A DNA stretch of 35,472 nucleotides from Pseudomonas gingeri (GTDB lineage: Bacteria; Pseudomonadota; Gammaproteobacteria; Pseudomonadales; Pseudomonadaceae), in assembly GCF_013385635.1 (NCBI RefSeq), contig NZ_JACAPR010000050.1, forward strand, positions 1 to 35,472, in the 5' to 3' direction. This document shows, in pieces, positions 1 to 7,419 of this stretch (position 1 is the stretch's first letter; each line of letters opens with the position of its first letter). The position numbers and the translations under genes were made by a program. The notes under the pieces were generated by a model. The model saw only the letters and a program-made list of their open reading frames with translations. It ran no database searches and was not told where the DNA came from.

Positions 1-35
1 CATCTTTCTGTCACAAGGGTCGGAAAAGCCCGAAA

Positions 36-71
36 AAGCAGAAGGCCGGCCCCAGGGGGCCGGCCTTCTTC
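36..71 (-). terminator. Intrinsic terminator of the methyltransferase gene
   Basis: A GC-rich inverted repeat (GAAGGCCGGCC at 41-51 and GGCCGGCCTTC at 58-68) lies about 20 nt beyond the stop codon of the minus-strand gene. On the minus strand it is followed by a T-rich run (TGCTTTTT). The plus side is also T-rich (CTTCTTCTAT), so it may work in both directions. Confidence 0.75.
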
Positions 72-87
72 TATATAGCAGCTACGA

Positions 88-1632
88 TCAAACGATTTTC
101 AACGCCTTGAGGACAACCAGCGATTTCTCTCCAAAGGCTTCGGCCTGCTCCAGCAGTTCAGCCATGTTCTCTTCGGCCGTCGTCAGGGGGCGGCCATCCT
201 TGACGATACCTTCACCCTGATCACTGATGATACCCCATGCCAGTTGCGCCCATTCAGCCGGAAGCTTTTTGCCCTGCTTGATCGATATCAGGAACAATTG
301 CCCGAAGCGACTGACCGGCACGCCGCCGCCGGTCACGGGACTGGCCAGGGTCTGGATCTGATTACTGAACAACGAGCGCTTGCACAGATGCAGGTTGAGA
401 GCGCTGCAACGCACTTGCACCAACTTCTCCGCCGCGTCGCTCTGGCAAGGTGCCGCAACACCCATACCGACCAGGACATTGACCGCCTGCTCCAGGTCGC
501 CATAAGCCATCGAGGGCACAGCCACCGATAACTGACGCAAGGTTTTCGGCGCATAGGCACTGGCTGCCAGAGCCTCGAGTACAGGGCCATACACTTCTGC
601 CTGCAGTGAAGCTTCGCCTGCCGGACCACTGACGACACCCGGCACGCTGTCTACTGCCTGCAACATGACAAAGCGCGTATTGAGCATCCTCTCGCGCTGT
701 TCCGCTGCGGGCAATCGGCCGGCGCCGCGCAGGTACAGATCTCGCCGAAAATGCTGATTGACGAAGTAGTCGCGCGCCTGTTCGCGCATGATCGGATGAT
801 CGATACCCTCCAGGAAATCCATGCCTTCGGCGCTCAGGTTGAGCGGGTCCACCGAATCAAGCGGCGCGGCCGTCGCGGCATAGTCGAGCTTGGCAGGAGA
901 CAGGGCATCCACCACATCGGTGAAGTACATGCAGTTCCAGTCGCGATTGAAATACTCATGGGCAACATACTGGCGATTCTGCCCCTTGACGCTCTGCAAC
1001 TTCGCCCCCAGGTTCGGCGCCGCATTGGCGTACAGGGGATTTGCCGCCAGCAGTGCCTCGGAGAACTGCAGCGCGGCATCTATACGTTCGGCCGGGCGTA
1101 TGGAGGCACTGGAGGCAAAGCGGTCATGCAGACTGAACAACTGACGCAGCGGCGCCGACGGCGACCAACCCGGAAAACAGTTGTAGCTGATGTAGAGCAG
1201 CCCACCAGGCTTGAGATGCCGACGGGCGAATTCGACGATCAGTTTCTGGTTATCGCGACTGACCCAGGTCCAGATGCCATGCAGGCTGATACTGTCGAAT
1301 TGCGGCAAATCATCACGGGCCAACAATTGCTCGAAGCTGTCGTCATAAAGCTGGGCATTACCACCGTAGCTGGCCGCCAGGGCATTGGCATTGGCCGCCT
1401 GGGTCGGGTGGAAGTCCGTACCCACATAGTTTCCCGGATTCGCCGCGGCATGGATATTGATCGAGACGCCCTGGCCGAAACCCAGCTCGCAGTGATAGGC
1501 CTGCGCACTCTCCACGCTCGCAAAACCACGCAACAACAAGCAGTAGCGCTGGAACACCGGATTGATTTCCCGGCTATATCCGTAGGTGTAACCTTCGTCC
1601 GTGAAATAGCCTTCATTCCAAGCTTCGCCCAT
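88..1632 (-). CDS. Class I SAM-dependent methyltransferase with methyltransferase regulatory domain
   Basis: The 514-aa protein has a Rossmann-type methyltransferase domain at about residues 25-160. The glycine-rich SAM motif I is CELGFGQG (residues 48-55), a motif II-like acidic stretch ends in GTDFHP (71-76), and KPGGLLYISYN lies around 141-151. Residues about 221-303 (QYVAHEYFN, then aromatic-rich sequence to DLYLRG) match the predicted methyltransferase regulatory domain, PF10119. The C-terminal 200 residues resemble the helical tail common in this family. The substrate is unknown; related genes often sit near surface polysaccharide or lysine-methylation functions, but nothing nearby points to either. 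The ATG is preceded by GAGGG about ten bases away. It is a single gene, transcribed away from tRNA-Arg(CCT). Confidence 0.85.
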   Translation of the reverse strand: MGEAWNEGYFTDEGYTYGYSREINPVFQRYCLLLRGFASVESAQAYHCELGFGQGVSINIHAAANPGNYVGTDFHPTQAANANALAASYGGNAQLYDDSFEQLLARDDLPQFDSISLHGIWTWVSRDNQKLIVEFARRHLKPGGLLYISYNCFPGWSPSAPLRQLFSLHDRFASSASIRPAERIDAALQFSEALLAANPLYANAAPNLGAKLQSVKGQNRQYVAHEYFNRDWNCMYFTDVVDALSPAKLDYAATAAPLDSVDPLNLSAEGMDFLEGIDHPIMREQARDYFVNQHFRRDLYLRGAGRLPAAEQRERMLNTRFVMLQAVDSVPGVVSGPAGEASLQAEVYGPVLEALAASAYAPKTLRQLSVAVPSMAYGDLEQAVNVLVGMGVAAPCQSDAAEKLVQVRCSALNLHLCKRSLFSNQIQTLASPVTGGGVPVSRFGQLFLISIKQGKKLPAEWAQLAWGIISDQGEGIVKDGRPLTTAEENMAELLEQAEAFGEKSLVVLKALKIV

Positions 1633-1783
1633 AGCCTACGTCCCTCTATCTATTATCGAAAGCAGCAAGGCCTTTCTTATAAAGGGTGGCGATTGCACAC
1701 CACAAGCGGAAAATCGCACACGCGCCTGCGCTCGCGAGCTTTACGCTCACTTCGCATTGATGGCTGGATGCTTTGAGTAAATA

Positions 1784-1860
1784 TGGTGTCCCAGGGCAGG
1801 TTCGAACTGCCAACCTTCCCCTTAGGAGGGGGATGCTCTATCCAATTGAGCTACTGAGAC
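1784..1860 (-). tRNA. tRNA-Arg (anticodon CCT)
   Basis: A full 77-nt cloverleaf can be folded. The acceptor strands GTCTCAG and CTGGGAC pair, the D stem is GCTC/GAGC, the anticodon stem TCCCC/GGGGA encloses loop CTCCTAA (anticodon CCT), and the T arm is GGCAG-TTCGAAC-CTGCC. The 3' CCA is encoded. It decodes AGG, a rare arginine codon in Pseudomonas. Confidence 0.96.
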
Positions 1861-1901
1861 AACGGCGACCGCCAGGACAGGCGGCGCAAAGGACGGCGTG
1901 C

Positions 1902-1930
1902 ATGTTAACGGCCACGCCACCGTTTGTCAT
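1902..1930 (-). promoter_or_regulatory. Probable sigma70 promoter of tRNA-Arg(CCT)
   Basis: On the minus strand, ATGACA (1925-1930) and TAACAT (1902-1907) are separated by 17 nt. This places the start of transcription roughly 35 nt before the mature tRNA 5' end. The -35 and -10 each deviate from consensus by one base or more, so this is a pattern match and not proof. Confidence 0.45.
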
Positions 1931-2244
1931 GTCGTCCATGGGCTTTTTGGCTCGTAGGTCGCGACAAAGCCATTTCCCGCGAGTGATCGCGTACAAAACC
2001 ATCGGCCATACGCTAATTATCGTCATGGGCTCGCTCGCCAACCCAGTCATCCCGGTCCTTGTCGTCGGTCGGAAAACTCGCCTCAACCCCATATTGCGCC
2101 GTTCGTCCACTAGATAATCGGCCACTTGCCACTATTCTCTAACAGTAGAGGCAAAAGGCCAGATCACCGCGTAGCATATGCGGCAGGAAGGTTTGATGCT
2201 TCCAGACGGGCTTGGGATGGCTGATCAGAGCGCTGCACCGGTAA

Positions 2245-2272
2245 AAACTTTCAAACCAGTGCGCATTTCTGA
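2245..2272 (+). promoter_or_regulatory. AlgU (sigma22, RpoE-type) promoter of amrZ
   Basis: AAACTT (2245-2250), a 17-nt spacer and TCTGA (2268-2272) match the AlgU consensus GAACTT-N16/17-TCTGA with one mismatch. In P. aeruginosa transcription of amrZ (algZ) is known to depend on AlgU, from a promoter a few hundred bases upstream of the start codon. The predicted start here is about 185 nt before the amrZ ATG. Confidence 0.7.
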
Positions 2273-2465
2273 TAATTGGTGCTGGCATATTGCCTGTGTC
2301 CAGTTCAATATTTGTCACAGAATTGACGCCAATGATCTGGCAAATTTGAGGCATGATGCGGGCCTCTTATCAATTCAGGTTGAACATTTGGCAAAGCATG
2401 CTGTCCTACTGACATCCTGCGGCCAATTCCGAGAACCGCTCCCCTGAACTAACCGGTTTAAAACT

Positions 2466-2792
2466 ATGCGCCCATTGAAACAGGCAATTTATTCCAGCCG
2501 TACCGCTGACAAATTCGTCGTGCGTCTGCCCGATGGAATGCGTGAACGCATCGCCGAGGTGTCTCGTAACCATCACCGAAGCATGAATTCCGAAATCATT
2601 GCACGCCTGGAGCAGAGTCTTATTCAGGAAGGTGCACTGGGTGACGAGCTGAGCATGCGCCTGGACAGCCCCGAGCTATCCCTGCATGAACGCGAGTTGC
2701 TGCAGCGCTTTCGTCAACTTTCCCACCGCCAGCAGAACGCCCTGGTGTCGTTGATTGCACACGACGCCGAAATGGCCGCAGACGCCAACTGA
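2466..2792 (+). CDS. amrZ: AmrZ, ribbon-helix-helix alginate and motility regulator
   Basis: The 108-aa protein is recognised as AmrZ (AlgZ). It has a ribbon-helix-helix DNA-binding domain at about residues 15-60, with the beta strand DKFVVRLP that contacts DNA, followed by the helices around RERIAEV and HRSMNSEIIARLEQ. The C-terminal part (about 67-104, rich in Leu, Arg and Gln) is the tetramerisation region. AmrZ acts as a global activator and repressor of alginate, flagella, c-di-GMP and iron genes in pseudomonads. Length is typical for the family. No strong Shine-Dalgarno is visible before the ATG (the preceding bases are GGTTTAAAACT), so translation may be regulated or inefficient. An AlgU promoter lies upstream and an intrinsic terminator follows, so it is a single-gene unit. 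Confidence 0.95.
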   Translation: MRPLKQAIYSSRTADKFVVRLPDGMRERIAEVSRNHHRSMNSEIIARLEQSLIQEGALGDELSMRLDSPELSLHERELLQRFRQLSHRQQNALVSLIAHDAEMAADAN

Positions 2793-2809
2793 TTCATCCC
2801 TGAAAGCTC

Positions 2810-2836
2810 AAGCCAGCCTCGCGCTGGCTTTTTTTT
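2810..2836 (+). terminator. Intrinsic terminator of amrZ
   Basis: Stem AGCCAGC (2811-2817) and GCTGGCT (2823-2829) with loop CTCGC is followed by eight T residues. It lies 18 nt after the amrZ stop codon. Confidence 0.92.
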
Positions 2837-2936
2837 GCACGCCATTCAGGAAAAAGAGTGTGTAAGGACGGGGCAAGCCCGGAGACAACAGAAAGGTGGC
2901 GCAGCCGACCTGCAGGTGAAGGCCGCGCCAGAAGAC

Positions 2937-4379
2937 TCAGAGCAGGAAAATCGTCGCTAGCCCGAGGAAGATGAAAAAGCCGCCGCTGTCGGTCATGGCG
3001 GTGATCATCACACTCGCCCCCATCGCCGGGTCACGCCCCAGCCGCGCCAGCGTCATCGGGATCAGCACCCCCATCAACGCCGCCAACAGGAGGTTCAAGG
3101 TCATCGCAGCCGTCATGACCACACCCAGCGACCAACTGCCATACAGCAGATACGCCACGACACCAATCACACCACCCCACGCCACGCCATTGATCAGCGC
3201 GACAGCCAGCTCCTTGCGCATCAACCTCGAGGTATTACCGGTGCTGACCTGGTCCAGCGCCATGGCCCGCACGATCATGGTGATCGTCTGGTTGCCGGAG
3301 TTGCCGCCAATACCCGCGACGATGGGCATCAACGCAGCCAGGGCGACCAGCTTCTCGATGGAGCCCTCGAACAGACCGATCACCCGCGAGGCGAGAAAGG
3401 CCGTGATCAGGTTGATCGCCAGCCATGCCCAGCGGTTGCGCAGGGATTTCCAGACCGACGCAAAGATATCCTCCTCTTCACGCAGACCCGCCATATTGAG
3501 GACTTCGCTTTCGCTTTCCTCACGAATCAGGTCGACCATCTCGTCAATGGTCAGACGGCCGATCAGCTTGCCGTTCTTGTCGACGACCGGCGCGGAAATC
3601 AGGTCATAACGTTCGAAGGCCTGGGCCGCGTCATAAGCATCTTCGTCAGGATGAAAACTCACCGGATCGCTGGCCATGACTTCGGCCACCTGCTTGTCGG
3701 GATCATTGACCAGCAATCGCTTGATCGGCAGCACGCCCTTGAGCACGCCATCGTAGTCCACCACAAAAAGCTTGTCGGTATGACCTGGCAGCTCCTTGAG
3801 CCGACGCAGATAACGCAATACCACTTCCAGGCTGACGTCTTCGCGGATGGTGACCATCTCGAAGTCCATCAGCGCGCCGACCTGCTCCTCGTCATAGGAC
3901 AACGCGGAGCGAACGCGCTCACGCTGCTGACCATCGAGGGTTTCCATCAGCTCATGGACGACGTCTCGCGGCAGCTCGGGGGCCAGGTCAGCGAGTTCGT
4001 CGGCATCCATCTCCTTGGCCGCGGCCAGGAGTTCGTGATCGTCCATGTCGGCGATCAGCGTTTCCCGTACGGAGTCGGAAACCTCGAGGAGAATATCGCC
4101 GTCACGCTCGGCCTTGACCAGTTGCCAGACGGTCAGGCGCTCATCCAGGGGCAAGGCTTCAAGAATATAGGCGACGTCGGCGGAGTGCAGATCATCGAGC
4201 TTGCGCTGCAACTCGACGAGGTTCTGCCGGTGAACCAGGTTTTCCACCCGGTCCTGATGAGGGCCTTCCTGACGATGAGTCAGGTCCTCGACCACGCGCT
4301 GGCGCTGCAGCAGCTCAACGACTTGCGCGAGGCGGTCCTGCAAACTGTCTTGTGATTTCTTTACTTCAACTTCGGTCAT
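2937..4379 (-). CDS. mgtE: MgtE-type magnesium transporter
   Basis: The 480-aa protein has the MgtE layout. A helical acidic MgtE N domain lies at about residues 25-145, followed by two CBS domains (about 150-270) that gate the channel by sensing cytoplasmic Mg2+. The last 170 residues carry five membrane segments. The signature GGNSGNQT lies in the pore region, and PMTLARLGRDPA and TAMTDSGGFFIFLGLA are typical of the C-terminal helices. The start was set at MTEVEVKK, because the upstream in-frame residues are not MgtE-like. It is transcribed divergently from the DUF4124/BamE-like gene and convergently with amrZ. No M-box Mg riboswitch was recognised in its leader. In PAO1 the same gene lies close to this tRNA cluster. 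Confidence 0.95.
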   Translation of the reverse strand: MTEVEVKKSQDSLQDRLAQVVELLQRQRVVEDLTHRQEGPHQDRVENLVHRQNLVELQRKLDDLHSADVAYILEALPLDERLTVWQLVKAERDGDILLEVSDSVRETLIADMDDHELLAAAKEMDADELADLAPELPRDVVHELMETLDGQQRERVRSALSYDEEQVGALMDFEMVTIREDVSLEVVLRYLRRLKELPGHTDKLFVVDYDGVLKGVLPIKRLLVNDPDKQVAEVMASDPVSFHPDEDAYDAAQAFERYDLISAPVVDKNGKLIGRLTIDEMVDLIREESESEVLNMAGLREEEDIFASVWKSLRNRWAWLAINLITAFLASRVIGLFEGSIEKLVALAALMPIVAGIGGNSGNQTITMIVRAMALDQVSTGNTSRLMRKELAVALINGVAWGGVIGVVAYLLYGSWSLGVVMTAAMTLNLLLAALMGVLIPMTLARLGRDPAMGASVMITAMTDSGGFFIFLGLATIFLL

Positions 4380-4699
4380 AGGCGAACTCCACTCCCAGCA
4401 GCGGGGCACGCCGGAAGGATCAATCAGTCAATTCATGATTGGTAAAGCGGGGTACTGAGTAACTACTGGGTAAGTCCATGGAGGTATTCCACAAGCCCCG
4501 GCGGGGCTGACGGGCGCAATCATACACCGCCTCAGGTCGTTTAACGGCAAAAATCTTGGCAAGAACAAGCGCTTGCGAGACAACGCCGGGCATTTTTCGA
4601 TTGCTTTCTACTGCGACGACTCATCCCGAAAAGAAAACACACGACCGATGAAAAAGTCAGCGACTAGGCTTGAGGGACCATTGTCATGGAGGACTTCCG
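4380..4699. other. Divergent intergenic region between mgtE and the DUF4124/BamE-like gene
   Basis: About 320 nt. It must hold the promoters of both divergent genes. A short GC-rich palindrome (AGCCCCGGCGGGGCT around 4494-4508) would form a hairpin in the mgtE leader, but no known riboswitch was recognised. A strong Shine-Dalgarno GGAGGA lies just before the plus-strand gene. Confidence 0.5.
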
Positions 4700-5179
4700 A
4701 TGCCCACCAGAGCCTGCTGCCTGCTGATCCCTCTCGCGCTGCACCTGCCCTCCTGCGCAAGCGCAGCCATCGTGCACCGCTGCGAAGACACCAGCGGCCA
4801 TATCACCTTCACCACGCTGGGCTGCACACAGCAGCAGAGCCTGCGGATCCAGCGCGCCGACAACCCGGCACCTGGCGGCAAGACCCGCACCGCCACCCAG
4901 AAACCGGCACCACAAGCCAAAAGCAATGCCCCTCGGGAACTGATCGTAGTCGGCGAACATGACGATGGATGCGGCAATCAGCTCGACGCCAAGGCAAGAC
5001 GCCAGGCCATCATCCGGCAACAGGTGCGCCCCGGCATGAGTCGCCAGGAAGTGGAAAGCGCCCTGGGCAGGCCGGACAGGATCATTACGAGCAACAGCGC
5101 CACGCGTTATCACTACAACCTGAAGAAAGGTCGCAGCAGCCTGGTGCTGTTCGATGAGAAGGGCTGCGTCAAACGCTAG
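4700..5179 (+). CDS. Exported DUF4124-like / BamE (SmpA/OmlA)-like protein
   Basis: The 159-aa protein begins with a hydrophobic signal segment (residues 4-23, ending around ASAA). A DUF4124-like block follows (IVHRCEDTSGHITFTTLGC, about 24-42), found in many small exported gammaproteobacterial proteins. A polar linker comes next. The C-terminal part (about 105-159) resembles the SmpA/OmlA (BamE) fold: VRPGMSRQEVESALGRP, then YHYNLKKGRSSLVLFDEKGCV. LPSC could be read as a poor lipobox, but the Pro makes a soluble periplasmic product more likely. The start was chosen because GGAGGA sits 7 nt before this ATG. Function is unknown. It is a single gene ending near the tRNA-Arg terminator hairpin. 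Confidence 0.8.
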   Translation: MPTRACCLLIPLALHLPSCASAAIVHRCEDTSGHITFTTLGCTQQQSLRIQRADNPAPGGKTRTATQKPAPQAKSNAPRELIVVGEHDDGCGNQLDAKARRQAIIRQQVRPGMSRQEVESALGRPDRIITSNSATRYHYNLKKGRSSLVLFDEKGCVKR

Positions 5180-5184
5180 ATAGC

Positions 5185-5210
5185 AAAAAGCCCGCAACCA
5201 GTGCGGGCTT
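5185..5210 (-). terminator. Terminator of the tRNA-Arg genes, possibly bidirectional
   Basis: AAGCCCGCA (5188-5196) and TGCGGGCTT (5202-5210) form a 9-bp stem with a 5-nt loop. On the minus strand it is followed by TTTTT, so it best serves the tRNA-Arg transcript. On the plus side it lies 8 nt after the DUF4124/BamE-like stop codon and may also end that transcript. Confidence 0.88.
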
Positions 5211-5219
5211 CTTGGTGTA

Positions 5220-5296
5220 TGGTGCACTCGACAGGATTCGAACCTGTGACCGCTCGGTTCGTAGCCGAGTACTCTATCCAGCTGAGCTACGAGTGC
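5220..5296 (-). tRNA. tRNA-Arg (anticodon ACG), copy 1
   Basis: A 77-nt cloverleaf with acceptor GCACTCG/CGAGTGC, anticodon stem CTCGG/CCGAG around loop CTACGAA (anticodon ACG, read as ICG) and an encoded CCA. It is identical over its whole length to the copy at 5369-5445. Confidence 0.97.
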
Positions 5297-5368
5297 AATT
5301 TGTGTTTTTAGACCAGATCACAACTGGTTGAAGCAACGTTGTTTGTATCACTACCAACAACGCTTAAA

Positions 5369-5445
5369 TGGTGCACTCGACAGGATTCGAACCTGTGACC
5401 GCTCGGTTCGTAGCCGAGTACTCTATCCAGCTGAGCTACGAGTGC
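5369..5445 (-). tRNA. tRNA-Arg (anticodon ACG), copy 2
   Basis: Sequence identical to the neighbouring copy, 77 nt including CCA. The two are separated by a 72-nt AT-rich spacer that lacks a terminator, so they are probably co-transcribed from the promoter just upstream of this copy. ICG tRNA reads the CGU/CGC/CGA codons favoured in Pseudomonas. Confidence 0.97.
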
Positions 5446-5459
5446 ATTTGTTGCCGCGC

Positions 5460-5487
5460 ATTATAGGCCGTCAAATCTCTTTGTAAA
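5460..5487 (-). promoter_or_regulatory. Promoter of the tRNA-Arg(ACG) pair
   Basis: On the minus strand TTTACA (5482-5487), a 16-nt spacer and a perfect TATAAT (5460-5465) are followed by a GC-rich discriminator (GCGCGGC). GC-rich discriminators are typical of stable-RNA promoters under stringent control. The mature tRNA begins 15 nt downstream of the -10. Confidence 0.78.
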
Positions 5488-5552
5488 GCACTTTTTCTAG
5501 TAATTTCAACAACTTACAGAAGAAGCCAGATTGTAACGTACTAAACGAATAA

Positions 5553-5643
5553 TGGCGGAGAACGGGGGATTCGAACCCCCGACACCCTTTTGAGGTGTAC
5601 TCCCTTAGCAGGGGAGCGCCTTCGGCCACTCGGCCAGCTCTCC
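5553..5643 (-). tRNA. tRNA-Ser (anticodon GCT)
   Basis: A 91-nt class II tRNA with acceptor GGAGAGC/GTTCTCC, anticodon stem CTCCC/GGGAG around loop CTGCTAA (anticodon GCT), a long variable arm (ACACC...GGTGT), T arm CGGGG-GTTCGAATC-CCCCG and an encoded CCA. It lies between rsmA and the tRNA-Arg pair, as in PAO1. Confidence 0.96.
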
Positions 5644-5657
5644 GCAACACGGGGCGT

Positions 5658-5686
5658 ATATTAACCAGCTTTCTCCCCGTTTGCAA
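5658..5686 (-). promoter_or_regulatory. Promoter of tRNA-Ser(GCT)
   Basis: On the minus strand TTGCAA (5681-5686), a 17-nt spacer and TAATAT (5658-5663) precede a GC-rich discriminator (ACGCCCCG). The tRNA begins 14 nt downstream of the -10. It sits in the gap after rsmA, so the tRNA need not depend on rsmA transcription. Confidence 0.75.
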
Positions 5687-5705
5687 ACAAAAAAAACGAG
5701 AAAAA

Positions 5706-5894
5706 TTAATGGCTTGGTTCTTCGTCCTTCTCTTTCTTGATCCGCAGGTAGATTTCCTCACGGTGCACGGCCACCTCCTTGGGGGCGTTGACACCAATAC
5801 GCACTTGATTTCCTTTGACGCCGAGCACGGTCACAGTGATTTCACCATCACCAATGATCAGGCTTTCTGCGCACCGACGAGTCAGAATCAGCAT
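5706..5894 (-). CDS. rsmA: RsmA/CsrA, post-transcriptional regulator
   Basis: The 62-aa protein is a full CsrA/RsmA: MLILTRRCAESLIIGDGEI at the N-terminus, then the strands VTVLGVKGNQVRIGVNAP, then KEVAVHREEIYLRI. Strand 1 (LTRR) and strand 5 (VHREEIY, with the conserved Arg of the HRE triplet) form the RNA-binding edges of the homodimer. It binds GGA motifs near ribosome-binding sites and represses secondary metabolism, exoproduct and biofilm genes, and is titrated by the Rsm small RNAs. The start at MLILTRR was chosen over an upstream in-frame ATG because GAGGAGAT precedes it at the right distance and all family members begin there. Its position downstream of lysC and before the tRNA genes is conserved in Pseudomonas. 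Confidence 0.97.
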   Translation of the reverse strand: MLILTRRCAESLIIGDGEITVTVLGVKGNQVRIGVNAPKEVAVHREEIYLRIKKEKDEEPSH

Positions 5895-6035
5895 ACCTAT
5901 CTCCTCACGCATTTCAGTTCAGGGACAACACAGTCTGCAAAAAAAAGGGCTTCGGCCTACATGCTAGATAGCCATAGCCCTACGCACCTAAGTATTGACG
6001 AGCCCGGGCAAAAGAACAGCGCCTGCCCGCGCTTA

Positions 6036-6074
6036 TCAAAAAACACGAAGGGCGCGGTTCAACCGCGCCCTTCG
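6036..6074 (-). terminator. Intrinsic terminator of lysC
   Basis: A long stem (CGAAGGGCGCGG at 6046-6057 pairing with CCGCGCCCTTCG at 6063-6074) begins 11 nt after the lysC stop codon. On the minus strand it is followed by TGTTTTTT. It separates lysC from rsmA, so rsmA needs its own promoter. Confidence 0.92.
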
Positions 6075-6084
6075 GGATAACGCA

Positions 6085-6579
6085 TCACTCGCCTTGGCGG
6101 GCCGGTGCGTCCAGTTCAAACGCCGTGTGCAAAGCACGTACGGCCAACTCCAGGTACTTCTCTTCGATAACGACCGACACCTTGATTTCGGAGGTCGAGA
6201 TCATCTGGATATTGATGCTTTCCTTTGCCAGCGCCTCGAACATGCGGCTGGCCACGCCCGCGTGGGAGCGCATGCCGACACCGACGATCGAGACCTTGGC
6301 GATCTTGGTATCGCCGACCACTTCCCGCGCGCCGATTTCACGCGCAGTGTTCTCCAGAACGGCTTGCGCCGCCTGGTAGTCGTTGCGGTGAACGGTGAAG
6401 GTGAAGTCGGTGGTGTTATCGTGCGCGACATTCTGCACGATCATGTCGACTTCGATGTTGGCGGCGCTGATCGGGCCGAGAATCTTGAAGGCCACGCCCG
6501 GGGTATCAGGCACGCCACGGATGGTCAGCTTGGCTTCATCGCGATTGAAGGCGATGCCGGAAATGATCGGCTGTTCCAT
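6085..6579 (-). other. Possible internal translation start giving the aspartokinase beta subunit
   Basis: Within lysC, Met250 is preceded by GAAGAGGAATCC, a good Shine-Dalgarno with correct spacing. The resulting 164-aa product would hold just the two ACT domains. It begins MEQPIISGIAFNRDEAK, closely resembling the start of the known beta subunit made from inside lysC in Corynebacterium glutamicum. Alpha2-beta2 aspartokinases made this way are established in several bacteria. That it happens here is inferred. Confidence 0.5.
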
Positions 6580-7326
6580 GGATTCCTCTTCATCAATAGT
6601 AATGAGGGTACCCGGACCCTCCTTAAAGCTGTGCAGGACGCGCAGCGGAACGTTGTACTTGCCGGCGAACTCGACCGCGCGGATCTGCAGCACCTTGGAA
6701 CCGAGACTGGCCATTTCCAGCATCTCTTCGAAGGTGATCTTGTCCAGGCGCTGGGCCGAGGACACGACACGCGGGTCGGTGGTGTAGACGCCATCGACGT
6801 CGGTATAAATCTGGCACTCGTCAGCCTTAAGGGCTGCCGCCAGCGCTACGCCGGTGGTGTCGGAACCGCCACGACCGAGGGTGGTGATATTGCCGTTCTC
6901 GTCGACACCCTGGAAACCGGCGACAACAACCACACGCCCTTCCTTCAGATCGGCGCGAATCTTCTGATCGTCGATCTGCAGGATACGTGCTTTATTGTGC
7001 GCGCTATCTGTCAGGATCCGCACCTGGTTACCGGTGTAGGACACCGCCGGTACACCACGCTTGATCAGTGCCATGGCCAACAAGGCAATGGTCACCTGCT
7101 CACCGGTGGAAACGATCACATCCAGCTCACGGGGAACCGGCTGGTTTTCGCCACTGATTTGTTTGGCCAGATCGATCAGGCGGTTGGTCTCGCCGCTCAT
7201 CGCAGACAGCACAACCACCAGGTCATCGCCGGCTTCGCGGAATTTCTTAACCTTGTCGGCGACCTGCTCGATTCTCTCGACAGTGCCGACCGAGGTGCCT
7301 CCAAATTTCTGTACGATCAAAGCCAT
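6085..7326 (-). CDS. lysC: Aspartate kinase (aspartokinase)
   Basis: The 413-aa enzyme phosphorylates aspartate, the first step toward lysine, threonine and methionine. The catalytic amino-acid kinase domain (about residues 1-240) has KFGGTSVG at 7-14, the STGEQV segment at 73-78 and GRGGSDTT at 151-158. Two ACT domains follow (about 265-335 and 345-405), including GVPDTPGVAFKI and VGVGMRSHAGVA, which bind feedback inhibitors. Length and layout fit the LysC class of Pseudomonas and Corynebacterium. An internal in-frame ATG at residue 250 has its own Shine-Dalgarno (see the separate entry). The gene lies between alaS and rsmA on the same strand and ends at a strong terminator. Confidence 0.96.
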   Translation of the reverse strand: MALIVQKFGGTSVGTVERIEQVADKVKKFREAGDDLVVVLSAMSGETNRLIDLAKQISGENQPVPRELDVIVSTGEQVTIALLAMALIKRGVPAVSYTGNQVRILTDSAHNKARILQIDDQKIRADLKEGRVVVVAGFQGVDENGNITTLGRGGSDTTGVALAAALKADECQIYTDVDGVYTTDPRVVSSAQRLDKITFEEMLEMASLGSKVLQIRAVEFAGKYNVPLRVLHSFKEGPGTLITIDEEESMEQPIISGIAFNRDEAKLTIRGVPDTPGVAFKILGPISAANIEVDMIVQNVAHDNTTDFTFTVHRNDYQAAQAVLENTAREIGAREVVGDTKIAKVSIVGVGMRSHAGVASRMFEALAKESINIQMISTSEIKVSVVIEEKYLELAVRALHTAFELDAPARQGE

Positions 7327-7419
7327 TTCTAAGCCGCCTCAGCCCGTAAAGGGGCGCCCATTAATCATTCAAACCACAGCCCCGTTGCCCGCCACTAGAC
7401 GACGGGCATTGGCGAGGCC

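Larger units (their letters stand above)
1861..2465. other. Long intergenic region: tRNA-Arg promoter and amrZ leader
   Basis: About 600 nt without a convincing gene. Short open frames on both strands have no recognisable protein pattern or good ribosome-binding site. The left part holds the tRNA-Arg promoter. The right part holds the AlgU-type promoter of amrZ and a leader of roughly 185 nt. No mobile-element remnant or att-like repeat was recognised next to the tRNA gene. Confidence 0.6.

Noticed and set aside
1838..2125. Minus-strand open frame of 95 codons next to tRNA-Arg(CCT)
   Set aside because: It overlaps the tRNA gene and its promoter, lacks a ribosome-binding site and resembles no family.
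5220..5445. Identical 77-nt direct repeat as a possible attachment site
   Set aside because: The repeats are two complete tRNA-Arg genes only 72 nt apart, with nothing inserted between them. A tandem tRNA duplication explains them.
5995..7332. Plus-strand open frame of 445 codons opposite lysC
   Set aside because: Shadow of lysC. It also spans the lysC terminator hairpin.
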